Shown: positions 25,526 to 35,582 of the stretch, piece after piece
How the letters are laid out: every line of letters begins with the position of its first letter
Position numbering within the stretch: the first letter of the stretch is position 1
NCBI RefSeq assembly: GCF_001298265.1
Contig: NZ_LGSZ01000047.1
Span: 124,001 to 188,000 of the forward strand
Origin: Allobosea vaviloviae
GTDB lineage: Bacteria; Pseudomonadota; Alphaproteobacteria; Rhizobiales; Beijerinckiaceae
Length of the DNA stretch: 64,000 nucleotides
Reading direction: 5' to 3'
The notes under the pieces: generated by a model
Told to the model about the DNA's origin: nothing
Database searches by the model: none
What the model saw: the letters and a program-made list of their open reading frames with translations, nothing else
Program-made: the position numbers and the translations under genes

Positions 25526-27409
25526 ATGGACATCCTGCGAATCATCGACCTGCATCTCGGCTTCACCATTCACGGGCTCGCTCGCGATGTCGTGAAGGGC
25601 GTGAGCCTGCGCGTTCCCGCCGGCAAGACGGTCGCACTCGTCGGCGAGTCCGGATCCGGCAAATCCGTGATCTCGCAGGCGATCATGGGGCTGCTGCCGC
25701 GCGCCGGCGCCATCACCGGCGGGGAGATCCTGTTCCGCGACCCGTTGGCGCCGGACAATCCCATCGACATCGCCAGCCTGCCGGCCGAAGGCAAGGAAAT
25801 CCGCTCGCTCCGCGGCGGCCGCATCGGCATGATCTTCCAGGAGCCGATGTCCTCGCTCTCGCCGGTCCACACCATCGGCAACCAGATCGAGGAAGCGCTG
25901 CAACTGCACCGGCCGACGCCCAAGCCGGAAGCGCGCGCGCTGATCGAGACGATGCTCAAGCGCGTCGGCTTCAAGGACCCGGCTCGCGCCTTCGGCCTCT
26001 ATTCCTTCGAGCTGTCCGGCGGGCTGCGCCAGCGCGCCATGCTCGCCATGGCGCTGATCTGCAAGCCGGCCCTGCTGATCGCCGACGAACCGACGACGGC
26101 GCTCGACGTCACCATCCAGGCCCAGGTGCTCGACCTGATGCGCGATCTCCAGGCCGAGATGGGCATGGCGATCCTGCTGATCACCCATGATCTCGGCGTC
26201 GTCGCCAACATGGCCGATGAGGTCGTGGTGATCTACCACGGCGAGATCATGGAGAGCGGCCCGGTCGAGGACATCTTCCGCCGCCCGCGCCACCCCTATC
26301 TCAAGGCGCTGCTCAAGGCCTCGCCGCATTTCGACATGGAAGAGGGCGAGCGCCTGGTGGCGCTGCGTGAGGCGAGGCCACGCCCGCCGGCAGCGCCGCG
26401 CTCCGTCGAGACGCTTCAGCACGCCGTCGAGGCCGCCCCGCTGCTCAGCGTACGCGGCCTGCGCAAGGCCTACACCACCGGCTCGCGCAGCTTTTTCGGC
26501 AAGGGCACTCAGCATACTGTGCTCGCGGTCGACGATGTCGGCTTCGACATCAGGCGCGGCGAATGCCTCGGCCTCGTCGGCGAAAGCGGCTGCGGCAAGA
26601 CCACCGTCAGCAAGATCATCATGCGCGCCGTCACCCCCGATGCCGGCACGATCCGCTTCGACGACGGCCAGGCCCAGATCGACGTGCTCGGCCTCGAGGG
26701 CGAGGATCTGCGCGCCTTCCGCCCGCGCGTCCAGATGATCTTCCAGGACCCGGTCTCGTCGCTCTCGCCGCGCATGACCGTGATGAGCATCCTGCGCGAG
26801 CCGCTGGCGATCCATGACAAGGGCCATGGCAGCGAGCAGACGGCGCGGGTGAAGGCCCTGATGGAGGATGTCGGGCTCGATGTCCGCTTCCTCAACCGCT
26901 ACCCGCATTCCTTCTCCGGCGGCCAGCGCCAGCGCATCGGCATCGCCCGGGCGCTCGCACTCGACCCCGATTTGATCATCTGCGACGAGCCGGTCTCGGC
27001 GCTCGACGTCTCCGTGCAGGCGCAGATCCTCAACCTGCTCAAGGACCTGCAAGCCGAGCGCGGCCTGACCTTCCTGTTCATCTCGCACAATCTCGCCGTG
27101 GTGAACTACATGGCCGACCGGATCGCGGTGATGGCCAATGGCCGCATCGTCGAGATCGCGCCGCGCCGCGCGCTGTTCAGCCGGCCGATGCACCCCTACA
27201 CCCGGGCCCTGCTCAAATCCGTGCCCTTCGCCGATCTCGACCGCAAGCTCGACTTCAAGCTCGCTGCGCCGGGCGGCGCCTCCGACGCCAGCCATTGGGC
27301 ACCAGCCTTCCGGCGCGATCCCGACGGCGAAGCGTTGACCCATCTGGCGCTGGGCGAGGGGCATTACGTCCTTGCCCGCCCCGGCGCCGACATCCGAGAG
27401 ATGGCCTGA
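25526..27409 (+). CDS. Dipeptide/oligopeptide-type ABC transporter ATP-binding protein with two NBDs (YejF-like)
   Basis: 627 residues holding two complete ATPase domains. NBD1: Walker A GESGSGKS, signature LSGGLRQR, Walker [16 protein letters not shown]2: Walker [10 protein letters not shown], signature FSGGQRQR, Walker [13 protein letters not shown]. Each is followed by an oligopeptide-binding C-terminal motif ([12 protein letters not shown] and [12 protein letters not shown]). It energises uptake by the permeases at 29418 and 30416. The ATG at 25526 was chosen because MDILRIIDL begins NBD1. The stop overlaps the next start by one base (TGATG). Confidence 0.95.
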   Translation: MDILRIIDLHLGFTIHGLARDVVKGVSLRVPAGKTVALVGESGSGKSVISQAIMGLLPRAGAITGGEILFRDPLAPDNPIDIASLPAEGKEIRSLRGGRIGMIFQEPMSSLSPVHTIGNQIEEALQLHRPTPKPEARALIETMLKRVGFKDPARAFGLYSFELSGGLRQRAMLAMALICKPALLIADEPTTALDVTIQAQVLDLMRDLQAEMGMAILLITHDLGVVANMADEVVVIYHGEIMESGPVEDIFRRPRHPYLKALLKASPHFDMEEGERLVALREARPRPPAAPRSVETLQHAVEAAPLLSVRGLRKAYTTGSRSFFGKGTQHTVLAVDDVGFDIRRGECLGLVGESGCGKTTVSKIIMRAVTPDAGTIRFDDGQAQIDVLGLEGEDLRAFRPRVQMIFQDPVSSLSPRMTVMSILREPLAIHDKGHGSEQTARVKALMEDVGLDVRFLNRYPHSFSGGQRQRIGIARALALDPDLIICDEPVSALDVSVQAQILNLLKDLQAERGLTFLFISHNLAVVNYMADRIAVMANGRIVEIAPRRALFSRPMHPYTRALLKSVPFADLDRKLDFKLAAPGGASDASHWAPAFRRDPDGEALTHLALGEGHYVLARPGADIREMA

Positions 27410-29379
27410 TGAAGCCCGACCGTCCCACGCGCCGTGGCGCTCTGCTGCTCGGCTCTGCCGCCATGGCTGCAGCAGGACTGCCCCGGCTGGCGCGGGCTGC
27501 GACCGGAAAGCCGGATGAGCTGATCGACAGCCCCTTCTTCGCAGCACGTGTCACGGCCGGCACGCTTCCGCCGATCGCGCAGCGGGTGCCCTCCGCGCCG
27601 CGTATCGTCGACGTCTCGGGCGAAGATCGCGAGCCCGGGCGCCATGGCGGCACGATGCGCATGCTGATGGGCGATCAGCGCGACATCCGCATGATGACGC
27701 TCTACGGCTATACGCGGCTCGTCGGTTACGACGAGAATCTCGACATCGCCCCCGACGTGCTTGAAAGTTACGAGGTCGAGGGCGGCCGCATCTTCACGCT
27801 GCGGCTGCGGCCGGGGCATCGCTGGTCGGACGGCTCGCCCTTCACCGCGGAGGACTTCCGCTACTGGTGGAAGCACGTCGCCAACAACAAGCGCCTCTCG
27901 CCGGGCGGCCTGCCCCAGGCGCTGCTGGCCGACGGCGAACCGCCGGTCTTCGAGGTGCTGAGCCCGACCGAGGTCCGTTACAGCTGGACCAAGCCGAACC
28001 CGATTTTCCTGCCCTCGCTCGCAGGCGCGCAAGCAACCTATATCTGCATGCCCGCAGGCTACCTGAAGCAGTTCCACATCGACCATGCCGATGCGGCGAT
28101 CCTGAATGCCCGCGTCAAGCAGGCCCGCGTGCGCGACTGGGGCGCGCTGCATGAGCGTCTCTCGCGCATGTATCGTCCCGAGAACCCTGACCTGCCGACG
28201 CTCGACCCCTGGCGTAACACCACGCCGCTGCCGGCCGAGCAGTTCACCTTCCAGCGCAATCCCTATTTCCACCGCATCGACCAGAACGGCCGGCAGCTGC
28301 CCTATGTCGACGAGGTCACGTTGACGGTCGGCACCTCCTCGCTCGTGCCGGCCAAGGCAGCCGCCGGCGACGCCGATCTGCAGGCGCGCTATCTGCGCTT
28401 CGACAACTACACCTTCCTCAAGGATGCCTCGAAGCGGATGAACTTCGACGTCCGGCTCTGGAAGCGGGCGGAGGGTTCGTATTTTGCCCTGATGCCGAAT
28501 ATGAACGCGATCGACCCGGTCTGGCGGGACCTCAATCGCGACGTCCGCTACCGCCGCGCGCTCTCGGTCGCGATCAACCGCAACGACATCAACAAGGTCA
28601 TCTTCTTCGGCCTCGCCAAGGAAAGCGGCAACACCGCCTTGCCGGAAAGTCCGCTCTACAATGCGGACTACGCCAAGATGTGGATGGAGCACGATCCTGC
28701 GCTCGCAGAGAAGCTTCTCGACGAGGTCGGCCTAACCAAGCGTGCTGCCGACGGCGTGCGTCTGCTGCCCGACGGGCGCAGGCTCGAATTCACCATCGAG
28801 ACCGCGGGCGAAAGCACGGAAGAGACCGACATCCTCGACCTGATCAAGCAGGATCTCTACGCCGTCGGCATCAAGATCTATCCGCGCTCGACCCAGCGCG
28901 ACGTCTTCCGCCGCCGCATCGTCGCCGGCCAGACCATCATGTCGGCCTGGGCGGGCATGGATAACGGGCTGGTCACTGCCGACATGGAGCCCGATGCGCT
29001 GGCACCGACCAGTTCATCCCAGTTCAACTGGCCGCGCTGGGGCCAGTTCCTCGAGAGCGGCGGCCGCGAGGGCGAGGCGCCCGATGGGCCGGAGGTGCGC
29101 GAGCTCGTCGCGCTCTACAACGCCTGGCGCGCCAGCGCGACGCATCAGCAGCGCCGGGAGATCTGGCAGCGCATGCTCCAGATCAATGCGGAGCAGCTTT
29201 TCGCCATCGGCGTGGTCAACGGCACGCTTCAGCCCGTGGTCGTCTCGCGCAATCTGCGCAATGTGCCGCAGAAAGGGCTCTACAGCTTCGAGCCCGGCGC
29301 CTTCTTCGGCCGATACATGCCCGACACCTTCTGGTTCGACACGCAGAAGACCGCCAGCCTCGACAAGGCCAAGAGCTAA
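27409..29379 (+). CDS. ABC transporter substrate-binding protein, family 5
   Basis: 656 residues. The N-terminus has RPTRRGALLLGSAAMAAAG ending LARA, a Tat-like signal. The mature domain has the family 5 hallmarks: YTRLVGYDENLDIAPDVLES, FTLRLRPGHRWSDGSPFTAEDF and RRALSVAINRNDINKVIFFG. It would capture peptides or similar solutes in the periplasm. The length exceeds the about 540 typical of OppA/DppA and is nearer YejA-type and microcin C-type binders. It is one base overlapped with the ATPase gene, so translation is coupled. Confidence 0.93.
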   Translation: MKPDRPTRRGALLLGSAAMAAAGLPRLARAATGKPDELIDSPFFAARVTAGTLPPIAQRVPSAPRIVDVSGEDREPGRHGGTMRMLMGDQRDIRMMTLYGYTRLVGYDENLDIAPDVLESYEVEGGRIFTLRLRPGHRWSDGSPFTAEDFRYWWKHVANNKRLSPGGLPQALLADGEPPVFEVLSPTEVRYSWTKPNPIFLPSLAGAQATYICMPAGYLKQFHIDHADAAILNARVKQARVRDWGALHERLSRMYRPENPDLPTLDPWRNTTPLPAEQFTFQRNPYFHRIDQNGRQLPYVDEVTLTVGTSSLVPAKAAAGDADLQARYLRFDNYTFLKDASKRMNFDVRLWKRAEGSYFALMPNMNAIDPVWRDLNRDVRYRRALSVAINRNDINKVIFFGLAKESGNTALPESPLYNADYAKMWMEHDPALAEKLLDEVGLTKRAADGVRLLPDGRRLEFTIETAGESTEETDILDLIKQDLYAVGIKIYPRSTQRDVFRRRIVAGQTIMSAWAGMDNGLVTADMEPDALAPTSSSQFNWPRWGQFLESGGREGEAPDGPEVRELVALYNAWRASATHQQRREIWQRMLQINAEQLFAIGVVNGTLQPVVVSRNLRNVPQKGLYSFEPGAFFGRYMPDTFWFDTQKTASLDKAKS

Positions 29380-29417
29380 CGATGGTCAAGAGCTGACCTA
29401 TGGCAGAGAGCTGATCC

Positions 29418-30419
29418 GTGCTGCTGAAATACATCCTCAAGCGCATCCTGGTGATGATCCCGACGCTGCTGATCACCAGCGCGCTGATCTTTAACGTGAT
29501 CAACCTGCCCGAGGGCGACTATTTCGAGACGCTGTCGGCCGAGATGCAGGCGCAAGGCGAGAAGGCAGACCTTTCCCGCATCGAGTTCCTGAAGAAGGAA
29601 TACGGCTTCGACCGCCCTGTCACCGAGCGCTATTTCTGGTGGGTCGCGGGGCTGCTCCAGGGCGATATGGGCTACTCCTTCGAATATCAGCGCCCGGTGC
29701 GCGAGATCGTCGGCGACCGCCTGATGCTGACCATGATCGTCTCCTTCGTGACGATCATCTTCACCTGGATCGTCGCCTTCCCGATCGGCATCTATTCGGC
29801 GACGCACCAGTACAGCTGGGGCGATTACGGCCTGACCTTCATCGGCCTGATCGGGCTCGCCGTGCCGCATTTCCTGCTGGCGCTGGTCTTCATGTACATG
29901 GCCAATGTCTGGTTCGGCACCTCGATCGGCGGGCTGGTCGATCCGCAATACCTCAACCAGCCGATGAGCTGGGCGAAGGCGGCCTCCGTGCTGGAGCACC
30001 TTTGGATTCCCGTCATCATCATTGGCGCAGGCGGCACCGCGGGCATGATCCGCTCGGTGCGCGCCAACCTGCTCGACGAACTCCAGAAGCAGTACTACGT
30101 CACCGCCCGCGCCAAGGGCCTGCCCCCCGGCAAGGCGCTGCGCAAATACCCGCTGCGGATGTCTTTGAACTTCTTCGTCTCCGACATCGGCGACATCCTG
30201 CCCTCGATCGTCTCGGGCGCCGAGATCGTGGCGATCGTGCTCTCGCTGCAAACGACCGGGCCGCTCCTGATTCGCGCCTTGCAGAGCCAGGACATGTATC
30301 TCGCCGGCTCCTTCCTGATGTTCCTCTCCTTCCTGACCGTAATCGGCGTGCTGATCTCGGACATCGCGCTGGCGATCCTCGATCCGCGCATCCGCTTGCA
30401 GGGAGCGGCGACCAAGTGA
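29418..30419 (+). CDS. ABC transporter permease (OppB/YejB type)
   Basis: 333 residues, six predicted membrane helices starting MLLKYILKRILVMIPTLLIT. The cytoplasmic EAA-like loop is YYVTARAKGLPPGKALRKYP, which contacts the ATPase. The start is a GTG at 29418, preceded by GAGAG within a short triple repeat. It forms the inner-membrane pore with the product of the next gene, which it overlaps by four bases (GTGA). Confidence 0.95.
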   Translation: MLLKYILKRILVMIPTLLITSALIFNVINLPEGDYFETLSAEMQAQGEKADLSRIEFLKKEYGFDRPVTERYFWWVAGLLQGDMGYSFEYQRPVREIVGDRLMLTMIVSFVTIIFTWIVAFPIGIYSATHQYSWGDYGLTFIGLIGLAVPHFLLALVFMYMANVWFGTSIGGLVDPQYLNQPMSWAKAASVLEHLWIPVIIIGAGGTAGMIRSVRANLLDELQKQYYVTARAKGLPPGKALRKYPLRMSLNFFVSDIGDILPSIVSGAEIVAIVLSLQTTGPLLIRALQSQDMYLAGSFLMFLSFLTVIGVLISDIALAILDPRIRLQGAATK

Positions 30420-31627
30420 GCCATATCTCGCAAGTGAGCCAGGCCTCCGCATCGATATCGGCCTTGCCGCCCGAAGGCGCGCCCCTGCCGCACACGGCCT
30501 CGACCGCGCCGTTCGAGCCCAATGCCGTCGAGACGATGACGCCCGAGCAGGAGCGCGTCTATCTCGCTTCGCAATGGCAGCTGATGTGGTGGAAATTCCG
30601 CCGCCACAAGCTCGCGGTGATCTCCGGCGTGGTCATCCTCGTGATCTACGCCATGGCGGCTTTCGCCGAATTCCTCGCGCCCTATCACTACACGACGCGC
30701 AACACCGACTTCATTCGCGCCCCCCGACAGGAGGTCCACCTCTTCCATGAGGGCAGCCTGATCGGCCCCTTCGTCTATCCTTACGTCCAGCGCCTCAACA
30801 TGGAGAATTTGAAGCGCGAATACGATGTCGACCGGACAAAGCCGCAACCGCTGCGCTTCTTCTGCCGCGGCGACGACTACCTGTTCTGGGGGCTGATCCC
30901 CGGCAACCTCCATCTGGTCTGCGCGCCGGAGGGCGGCACGCTCTTCCTGCTGGGCTCCGACCGCCTCGGCCGGGACATGCTCTCGCGCATCCTCTATGGC
31001 GGGCGGATTTCGCTCTCGATCGGCCTGCTCGGCGTCTTCGTCTCCTTCGTGCTCGGTGTCGTCATCGGCGGCATCGCCGGCTATTATGGCGGCAAGGTCG
31101 ATCTCGTCGTTCAGCGCCTGATCGAGATCGTGCAATCCCTGCCGCATATCCCGCTCTGGCTGGCGCTGGCCTCGATCATGCCGCCCTCCTGGAGCCCGCT
31201 GCTGGTCTATTTCGGCATCACCGTCATCCTCGGCCTGATGGACTGGACCGGGCTCGCCCGCGCGGTCCGCTCGAAGCTGCTTTCGCTGCGCGAGGAGGAC
31301 TATGTCGTCGCGGCCCAACTCATGGGGGCGAAGCCCGCTCGCATTATCGGCCTGCATTTGGTGCCGGGCTTCATGAGCCATCTCATCGCCTCGGCGACGA
31401 TCACCATCCCCAAGACCATCCTCGGCGAGACCGCGCTGAGCTTCCTCGGCCTGGGACTGAGGCCGCCGATCACCAGCTGGGGTGTGATGCTCAACGAGGC
31501 GCAGAACATCAATGTGGTGGCGCTCTATCCGTGGTTGCTCTATCCGGTCGTGCCGGTGATCCTGATCATCCTGGCCTTCAATTTCCTCGGCGACGGCCTG
31601 CGCGACGCGGCCGATCCCTATCGCTGA
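30416..31627 (+). CDS. ABC transporter permease (OppC/YejE type)
   Basis: 403 residues from a GTG at 30416. A cytoplasmic N-terminal tail of about 75 residues is followed by WWKFRRHKLAVISGVVILVI, the OppC N-terminal helix. There is a long periplasmic insert (about 85-175), then GSDRLGRDMLSRILYGGRIS and the EAA-like loop EEDYVVAAQLMGAKPARIIG. The insert before the core (FFCRGDDYLFWGLIPGNLHL) is typical of YejE-type permeases. Last gene of the transporter; a glycosyltransferase follows after 33 bases. Confidence 0.95.
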   Translation: MSHISQVSQASASISALPPEGAPLPHTASTAPFEPNAVETMTPEQERVYLASQWQLMWWKFRRHKLAVISGVVILVIYAMAAFAEFLAPYHYTTRNTDFIRAPRQEVHLFHEGSLIGPFVYPYVQRLNMENLKREYDVDRTKPQPLRFFCRGDDYLFWGLIPGNLHLVCAPEGGTLFLLGSDRLGRDMLSRILYGGRISLSIGLLGVFVSFVLGVVIGGIAGYYGGKVDLVVQRLIEIVQSLPHIPLWLALASIMPPSWSPLLVYFGITVILGLMDWTGLARAVRSKLLSLREEDYVVAAQLMGAKPARIIGLHLVPGFMSHLIASATITIPKTILGETALSFLGLGLRPPITSWGVMLNEAQNINVVALYPWLLYPVVPVILIILAFNFLGDGLRDAADPYR

Positions 31628-31660
31628 GGGCGCCGCAGAAACTCCTGGGCCCGACCGCCG

Positions 31661-32797
31661 GTGCGCATCGCCTTCCACACCCCGCTCAACGCCTATGACG
31701 ATGGCGGCATCTCCGGCGACCGGCGCATGGCGCGCCAGCTCGTCGATGTGCTGGAGGGGCTGGGCCATGTCGTCGAGCCGGTGCCGGCCGCGCGCGCCTT
31801 CATGCCGACCCCGGATGCCGACCTGCTCGCCCGGCACGAAGGCGAGGCGACTGCGCTCGTGGAGGCGATGCTGGCGCAATGGCGGGATGGCGTCCCGGCG
31901 CCTGAGCTTTGGTTCACCTACCACAACTACTACAAGGCACCCGATCTGCTCGGGCCGGCGATCGTCGAACGGCTCGGCATTCCCTATGTCGTCGCCGAAG
32001 CCAGCGACGCGGATCGCCGTGCCAGCGGCGAATGGGCCGCCCATACCCGGATCGTCCGCGACGGCCTCGCCGCCGCCGACCTGCATCTGCATTTCACCGA
32101 CCGAGATCGGCAGGGTCTCGAGCCCTGGCGCGCGGCACGGACCGCCCTGCTCGACCTGCCGCCCTTCATCGCCTTCGCGTCCGAGCCACCGATGCAGGCC
32201 GGCGATGCGGCCATACCCCGGCTCGTGACGGTGGCGATGATGCGCGAGGGCACCAAGCAGAACAGCTATCTCGCCTTGGCGCGCGTGCTCGCACAGGTCG
32301 CCGACCGGCCCTGGACCCTGACCATCATCGGCGACGGCCGCAAGCGCGCCGAGATCCAACAGGCTTTCGCCGCGCTCCCGCCGGGCCGCATCCAGTGGCG
32401 TGGCGCGATCGCCCATGACCGCGTCCTCGCCGAACTGGCCGCGCACGACGTCTTCATCTGGCCGGGCGTCCGCGAGGCCTATGGGCTGGTCTATCTCGAG
32501 GCGCAGGCGGTCGGCTTGCCCATCGTCGCCTTCGACAGCGGCGGCGTCTCCGCCACCGTCCGCAGCGGCGAGACCGCCTTGCTCGCTGCCGAGGGCGACG
32601 AGGCCGCACTCTCCGCTGCATTGCTGCGCCTGCTCGACGATCCGGATTTGAGCAGCAGGATGGGCATGGCCGCGCGCCGCTTCGCCCTGACCGAGCGCAG
32701 CCCGGCGCGGGCTGCGACGATCCTGGAGCGCGGGCTCACTCTCGCCGTCGCCAACCGCGCGGCACGTGCCCAGCCTGCGCGGGTGGAAGCGCCATGA
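31661..32797 (+). CDS. Glycosyltransferase family 4 protein
   Basis: 378 residues starting at GTG 31661. The N-terminal MRIAFHTPLNAYDDGGISGD replaces the usual GG-x-x loop. C-terminal donor-site motifs are present: LTIIGDGRKRAEIQQAF, WPGVREAYGLVYLEAQAVGLPIVAFDSGG (E-x7-E). GT4 enzymes transfer sugars with retention of anomeric configuration. It overlaps the polysaccharide deacetylase-like gene (ATGA), so the two products likely act in the same glycan pathway. Confidence 0.88.
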   Translation: MRIAFHTPLNAYDDGGISGDRRMARQLVDVLEGLGHVVEPVPAARAFMPTPDADLLARHEGEATALVEAMLAQWRDGVPAPELWFTYHNYYKAPDLLGPAIVERLGIPYVVAEASDADRRASGEWAAHTRIVRDGLAAADLHLHFTDRDRQGLEPWRAARTALLDLPPFIAFASEPPMQAGDAAIPRLVTVAMMREGTKQNSYLALARVLAQVADRPWTLTIIGDGRKRAEIQQAFAALPPGRIQWRGAIAHDRVLAELAAHDVFIWPGVREAYGLVYLEAQAVGLPIVAFDSGGVSATVRSGETALLAAEGDEAALSAALLRLLDDPDLSSRMGMAARRFALTERSPARAATILERGLTLAVANRAARAQPARVEAP

Positions 32798-33594
32798 GCG
32801 GCGCAATGATCAGCGGCGCTACGGACAGCGACATCTGGCAGCCTCTCCAGGCTGAACTCGACCGCTGGACCGAAGCCGGCCGGCAGATCCGGCTCTGGCT
32901 GCGCGACGACGACGCGATTGCGCCCAGCCCCGCCCTCGACCGGCTGTCGGCTCTCGGCGAACGCTTCGAACTCCCCGTCCTGCTTGCGGTCATCCCGATG
33001 CTGGCGGAGCCTGCACTGGCGAAGGCACTGCAGACGATGCCCGCGCTCCTGCCCTGCCAGCATGGCTGCCGGCACCGCAACCACGCGCCGCAGGGCGCCA
33101 GGAAATCCGAGTTCGGGCCGCTGCGCCCCGCCGACGACATCCGCGACGAGATCGCGCAAGCCCGCAGCCGCCTCGGCGACATCCTCAGTGCGGCCGTCCT
33201 GCCCGTCTTCGTCCCACCCTGGAACCGCATCGACCCTGGCCATGCCAGCCTGCTGCCGGAGCTGGGCTTCTCAGGCCTGTCCTGCTTTCGCGGCTACAGC
33301 CTGGGACCTGGAGGCGGCCCGAGGCTCGCCAACACCCATCTCGACATCATGGATTGGGGGAGCCGGACCGGGCGGCAGCCGCACGAGCTGATCGGGGAAA
33401 CCTGTCGGCTGCTTGCGGCAAGGCGCGCGGACCCACGCCAGGACGACGATGCCTTCGGCATCCTGATGCATCACCGCGACCATGACGCGACCGTCTGGGG
33501 TTTTCTCGATGCCTTTCTGGCCTTGTCGACCCGGCATCCAGCGGTGCGTCCGACCGATCCGCGCGCGCTGTTCCAGATCGACGTCGCCGCATAG
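32794..33594 (+). CDS. Polysaccharide deacetylase-like protein
   Basis: 266 residues. It resembles the NodB-type carbohydrate esterase barrel: WLRDDDAIAPSPALDRL gives the metal-binding aspartates, QHGCRHRNHAPQGARKSEFG corresponds to the H-x3-H region, and VFVPPWNRIDPGHASLLPELGF matches the PPW/F-R motif 3. ILMHHRDHDATVW is the C-terminal His motif. It probably removes acetyl groups from a glycan intermediate or lipid-linked sugar. No signal peptide, so a cytoplasmic site is implied. Confidence 0.8.
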   Translation: MSGAMISGATDSDIWQPLQAELDRWTEAGRQIRLWLRDDDAIAPSPALDRLSALGERFELPVLLAVIPMLAEPALAKALQTMPALLPCQHGCRHRNHAPQGARKSEFGPLRPADDIRDEIAQARSRLGDILSAAVLPVFVPPWNRIDPGHASLLPELGFSGLSCFRGYSLGPGGGPRLANTHLDIMDWGSRTGRQPHELIGETCRLLAARRADPRQDDDAFGILMHHRDHDATVWGFLDAFLALSTRHPAVRPTDPRALFQIDVAA

Positions 33595-33720
33595 CTGCCG
33601 GCGTGGGAGCTTCCCCAGGGCAGACGGTTTCGTTTAGGAAGGCTTGATCGAGATCATCGACGCCGCTTCACCCCGCTTGCAGCCTGACCCGCCAGGCCCA
33701 CGATGGAAGGAACCAGCACC

Positions 33721-34047
33721 ATGCCGCGACGTTGTCCGCCTATGAAAACGCTGATCCCTGCCATCGCCCTCACTGCAGTCACGCTCGCAGGCTGCACCTC
33801 CTCGCGGCTGACGCGGATCGAGGAAGCTCCGCGCGGCTTGGAAGCGCCCCGCGCCTCGCCGGCCAAGCGCATTACCGTCGTCGGCAATGAGGTGACCTTG
33901 CCCGACGGTTCGCGCTCGACGCGGAACGCGGCCGGCGGCTTCGCGCTTCCCAATGGCCAGCAGGTGACGCGAGATGCGCGCGGCGCCCTCGTGCTGCCCA
34001 ACGGCAATCGCTGCCTGCCGGACGCCGGTGGGTACACCTGCCCTTAG
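33721..34047 (+). CDS. Small putative lipoprotein
   Basis: 108 residues. LIPAIALTAVTLAGC is a lipobox-type signal with the modified Cys at about residue 25, so it should be lipidated and membrane anchored. The mature part carries a repeated strand motif (GNEVTLPDGSRST, GGFALPNGQQVTR, GALVLPNGNRCL), like a small beta-repeat. No function recognised. GAAGGAACC lies 8 bases before the ATG at 33721; an ATG at 33742 is possible. Confidence 0.6.
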   Translation: MPRRCPPMKTLIPAIALTAVTLAGCTSSRLTRIEEAPRGLEAPRASPAKRITVVGNEVTLPDGSRSTRNAAGGFALPNGQQVTRDARGALVLPNGNRCLPDAGGYTCP

Positions 34048-34070
34048 TGGACGTTGTGGCGTCGGCGGGC

Positions 34071-34099
34071 TTGGTTAGGCCCTCGCCACGCGCTATAAG
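34071..34099 (+). promoter_or_regulatory. Putative promoter of the glycosyltransferase gene at 34174
   Basis: TTGGTT at 34071-34076, 17-base spacer, TATAAG at 34094-34099. It would give a leader of about 70 bases. Confidence 0.4.
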
Positions 34100-34173
34100 C
34101 CTCTCACATATTCTCAGGTGCGTTCGTCCTCGGCGTGAGGTCGTGTGACCTATCTGCGGGGGGCGACGCGGAT

Positions 34174-35457
34174 ATGCCTTTCAATGTCGTTGACCTGGCG
34201 GGTGCCGAGCGCGCGCCGCGCAGCCCCCATGCGCCGCGCGTCCTGATCTACAGCCACGATACCTTCGGGCTCGGCCATATCCGGCGCTGCCGCGCCATAG
34301 CCAACTCTCTGGTCGCCAGCTTTCCTCATATATCAGTGATCATCGTCTCCGGCTCGTCGGTGATCTCGAGCTTCCAGTTCGGCGACGGCGTCGACTATGT
34401 CCGCATCCCCGGCATCGAGAAGCAGAGCGATGGCCGCTACGGCCCGCATCATCTCAACCTCGACCTGAACGACACGATCCGCCTGCGCACCGACATCATC
34501 AAGCAGGTCGTGCTCTCCTTCGATCCCGACGTCGTCATCGTCGACAAGGAGCCGGTCGGCCTGCGCGGCGAACTCGTGCCGGCGCTCGACATCCTGCGCC
34601 GCCGCGGGGCGCGCATCGTACTCGGCCTGCGCGACGTGCTCGACGAGCCGGTCAAGCTGCATGAGGAATGGCGCCATAGCGGCGCGCTCGAGGCGCTCGA
34701 CCAGATCTATGACGATATTTTCGTCTACGGCCTGGAGGGCATCTACCAGCCGCTCGCCGGCCTGCCGAACCAGCATCTCTTCGCCCACAAGATCCGCTAC
34801 ACCGGCTATCTCAAGCGGGCGGTGCCGAGCCCGATGCCGCCCAACCGCTATCCGCGCATCACCAAGGGACCCTTCATCCTGGTGACCCCAGGCGGCGGCG
34901 GCGACGGCGCCGGCGTGATCGACTGGGTGATTTCCGCCTATGAGGCCGACCCCACCATCGCCTTGCCGGCCCTGATCGTGTTCGGGCCGTTCATGTCGCG
35001 CGAACGCCGCAAGGACTTTGCCGAACGCATCGCCCGCATCCCCAAACTGGAAAGCCTCGGTTTCGAGCCCCGCCTGGAATTGCTGATGAACCGGGCCCAC
35101 TGCGTCGTGGCGATGGGCGGCTACAACACCTTCTGCGAGGTCCTGTCCTTCGACAAGCCGGCGCTGATCGTGCCGCGCGTCAAGCCGAGGCTCGAACAGG
35201 CGATCCGTGCGGAGCGGGCCGACGAGCTCAAGCTGATCGACGTCCTGCACGACCCCTCCGAGAATGGTGAGGGCGAGCGCGACCCGCTGGTCATGGCGGC
35301 GGCGCTGCACGCCCTGCCCCGGCGCCTGCCGCCGTCGCAAGCCTTCGTACCGAGCCTCCTCGACGGCTTGCCGGCGATCAGCCGCGCGCTCGCCGACGAT
35401 CTGTCCATGCCGATCCGCGGCCGCCTGCTGGCGCAGAATGCGGCGGCTACCAGCTAG
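34174..35457 (+). CDS. MurG-like glycosyltransferase
   Basis: 427 residues. N-terminal ISHDTFGLGHIRRCRAIANSL-type GxGH loop (here SHDTFGLGHIRRCRAIA), DVVIVDKEPVGLRGELVPAL, and linker RYTGYLKRAVPS. C-terminal ILVTPGGGGDGAG and VAMGGYNTFCEVLSFDKPAL make the GT-B donor site. It is the likely paralogue of the protein at 15328, with matching interdomain linkers except that this copy lacks the palindromic insert. ATG 34174 follows a GGGGGGCGA tract. It stands alone, 125 bases before the amidohydrolase gene. Confidence 0.88.
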   Translation: MPFNVVDLAGAERAPRSPHAPRVLIYSHDTFGLGHIRRCRAIANSLVASFPHISVIIVSGSSVISSFQFGDGVDYVRIPGIEKQSDGRYGPHHLNLDLNDTIRLRTDIIKQVVLSFDPDVVIVDKEPVGLRGELVPALDILRRRGARIVLGLRDVLDEPVKLHEEWRHSGALEALDQIYDDIFVYGLEGIYQPLAGLPNQHLFAHKIRYTGYLKRAVPSPMPPNRYPRITKGPFILVTPGGGGDGAGVIDWVISAYEADPTIALPALIVFGPFMSRERRKDFAERIARIPKLESLGFEPRLELLMNRAHCVVAMGGYNTFCEVLSFDKPALIVPRVKPRLEQAIRAERADELKLIDVLHDPSENGEGERDPLVMAAALHALPRRLPPSQAFVPSLLDGLPAISRALADDLSMPIRGRLLAQNAAATS

Positions 35458-35582
35458 GCGCCAGGCGCGCGATCGTCCCATTCGGGACTGAGCGATGGAC
35501 AAGCCGGGATATTCTTTCCAGTATATCAGCGGCCGGGAGACGCAGTGCGCCGCTCTGCGCCAAGCCGGAGGAGGTTCCTGCC

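Noticed and set aside
25496..27547. A 683-codon open frame opposite the two-NBD ATPase.
   Set aside because: The plus strand holds two full sets of Walker and signature motifs; the antisense frame has none.
30095..32806. A 903-codon open frame on the minus strand.
   Set aside because: It crosses the permease and glycosyltransferase genes, which have strong family signatures on the plus strand.
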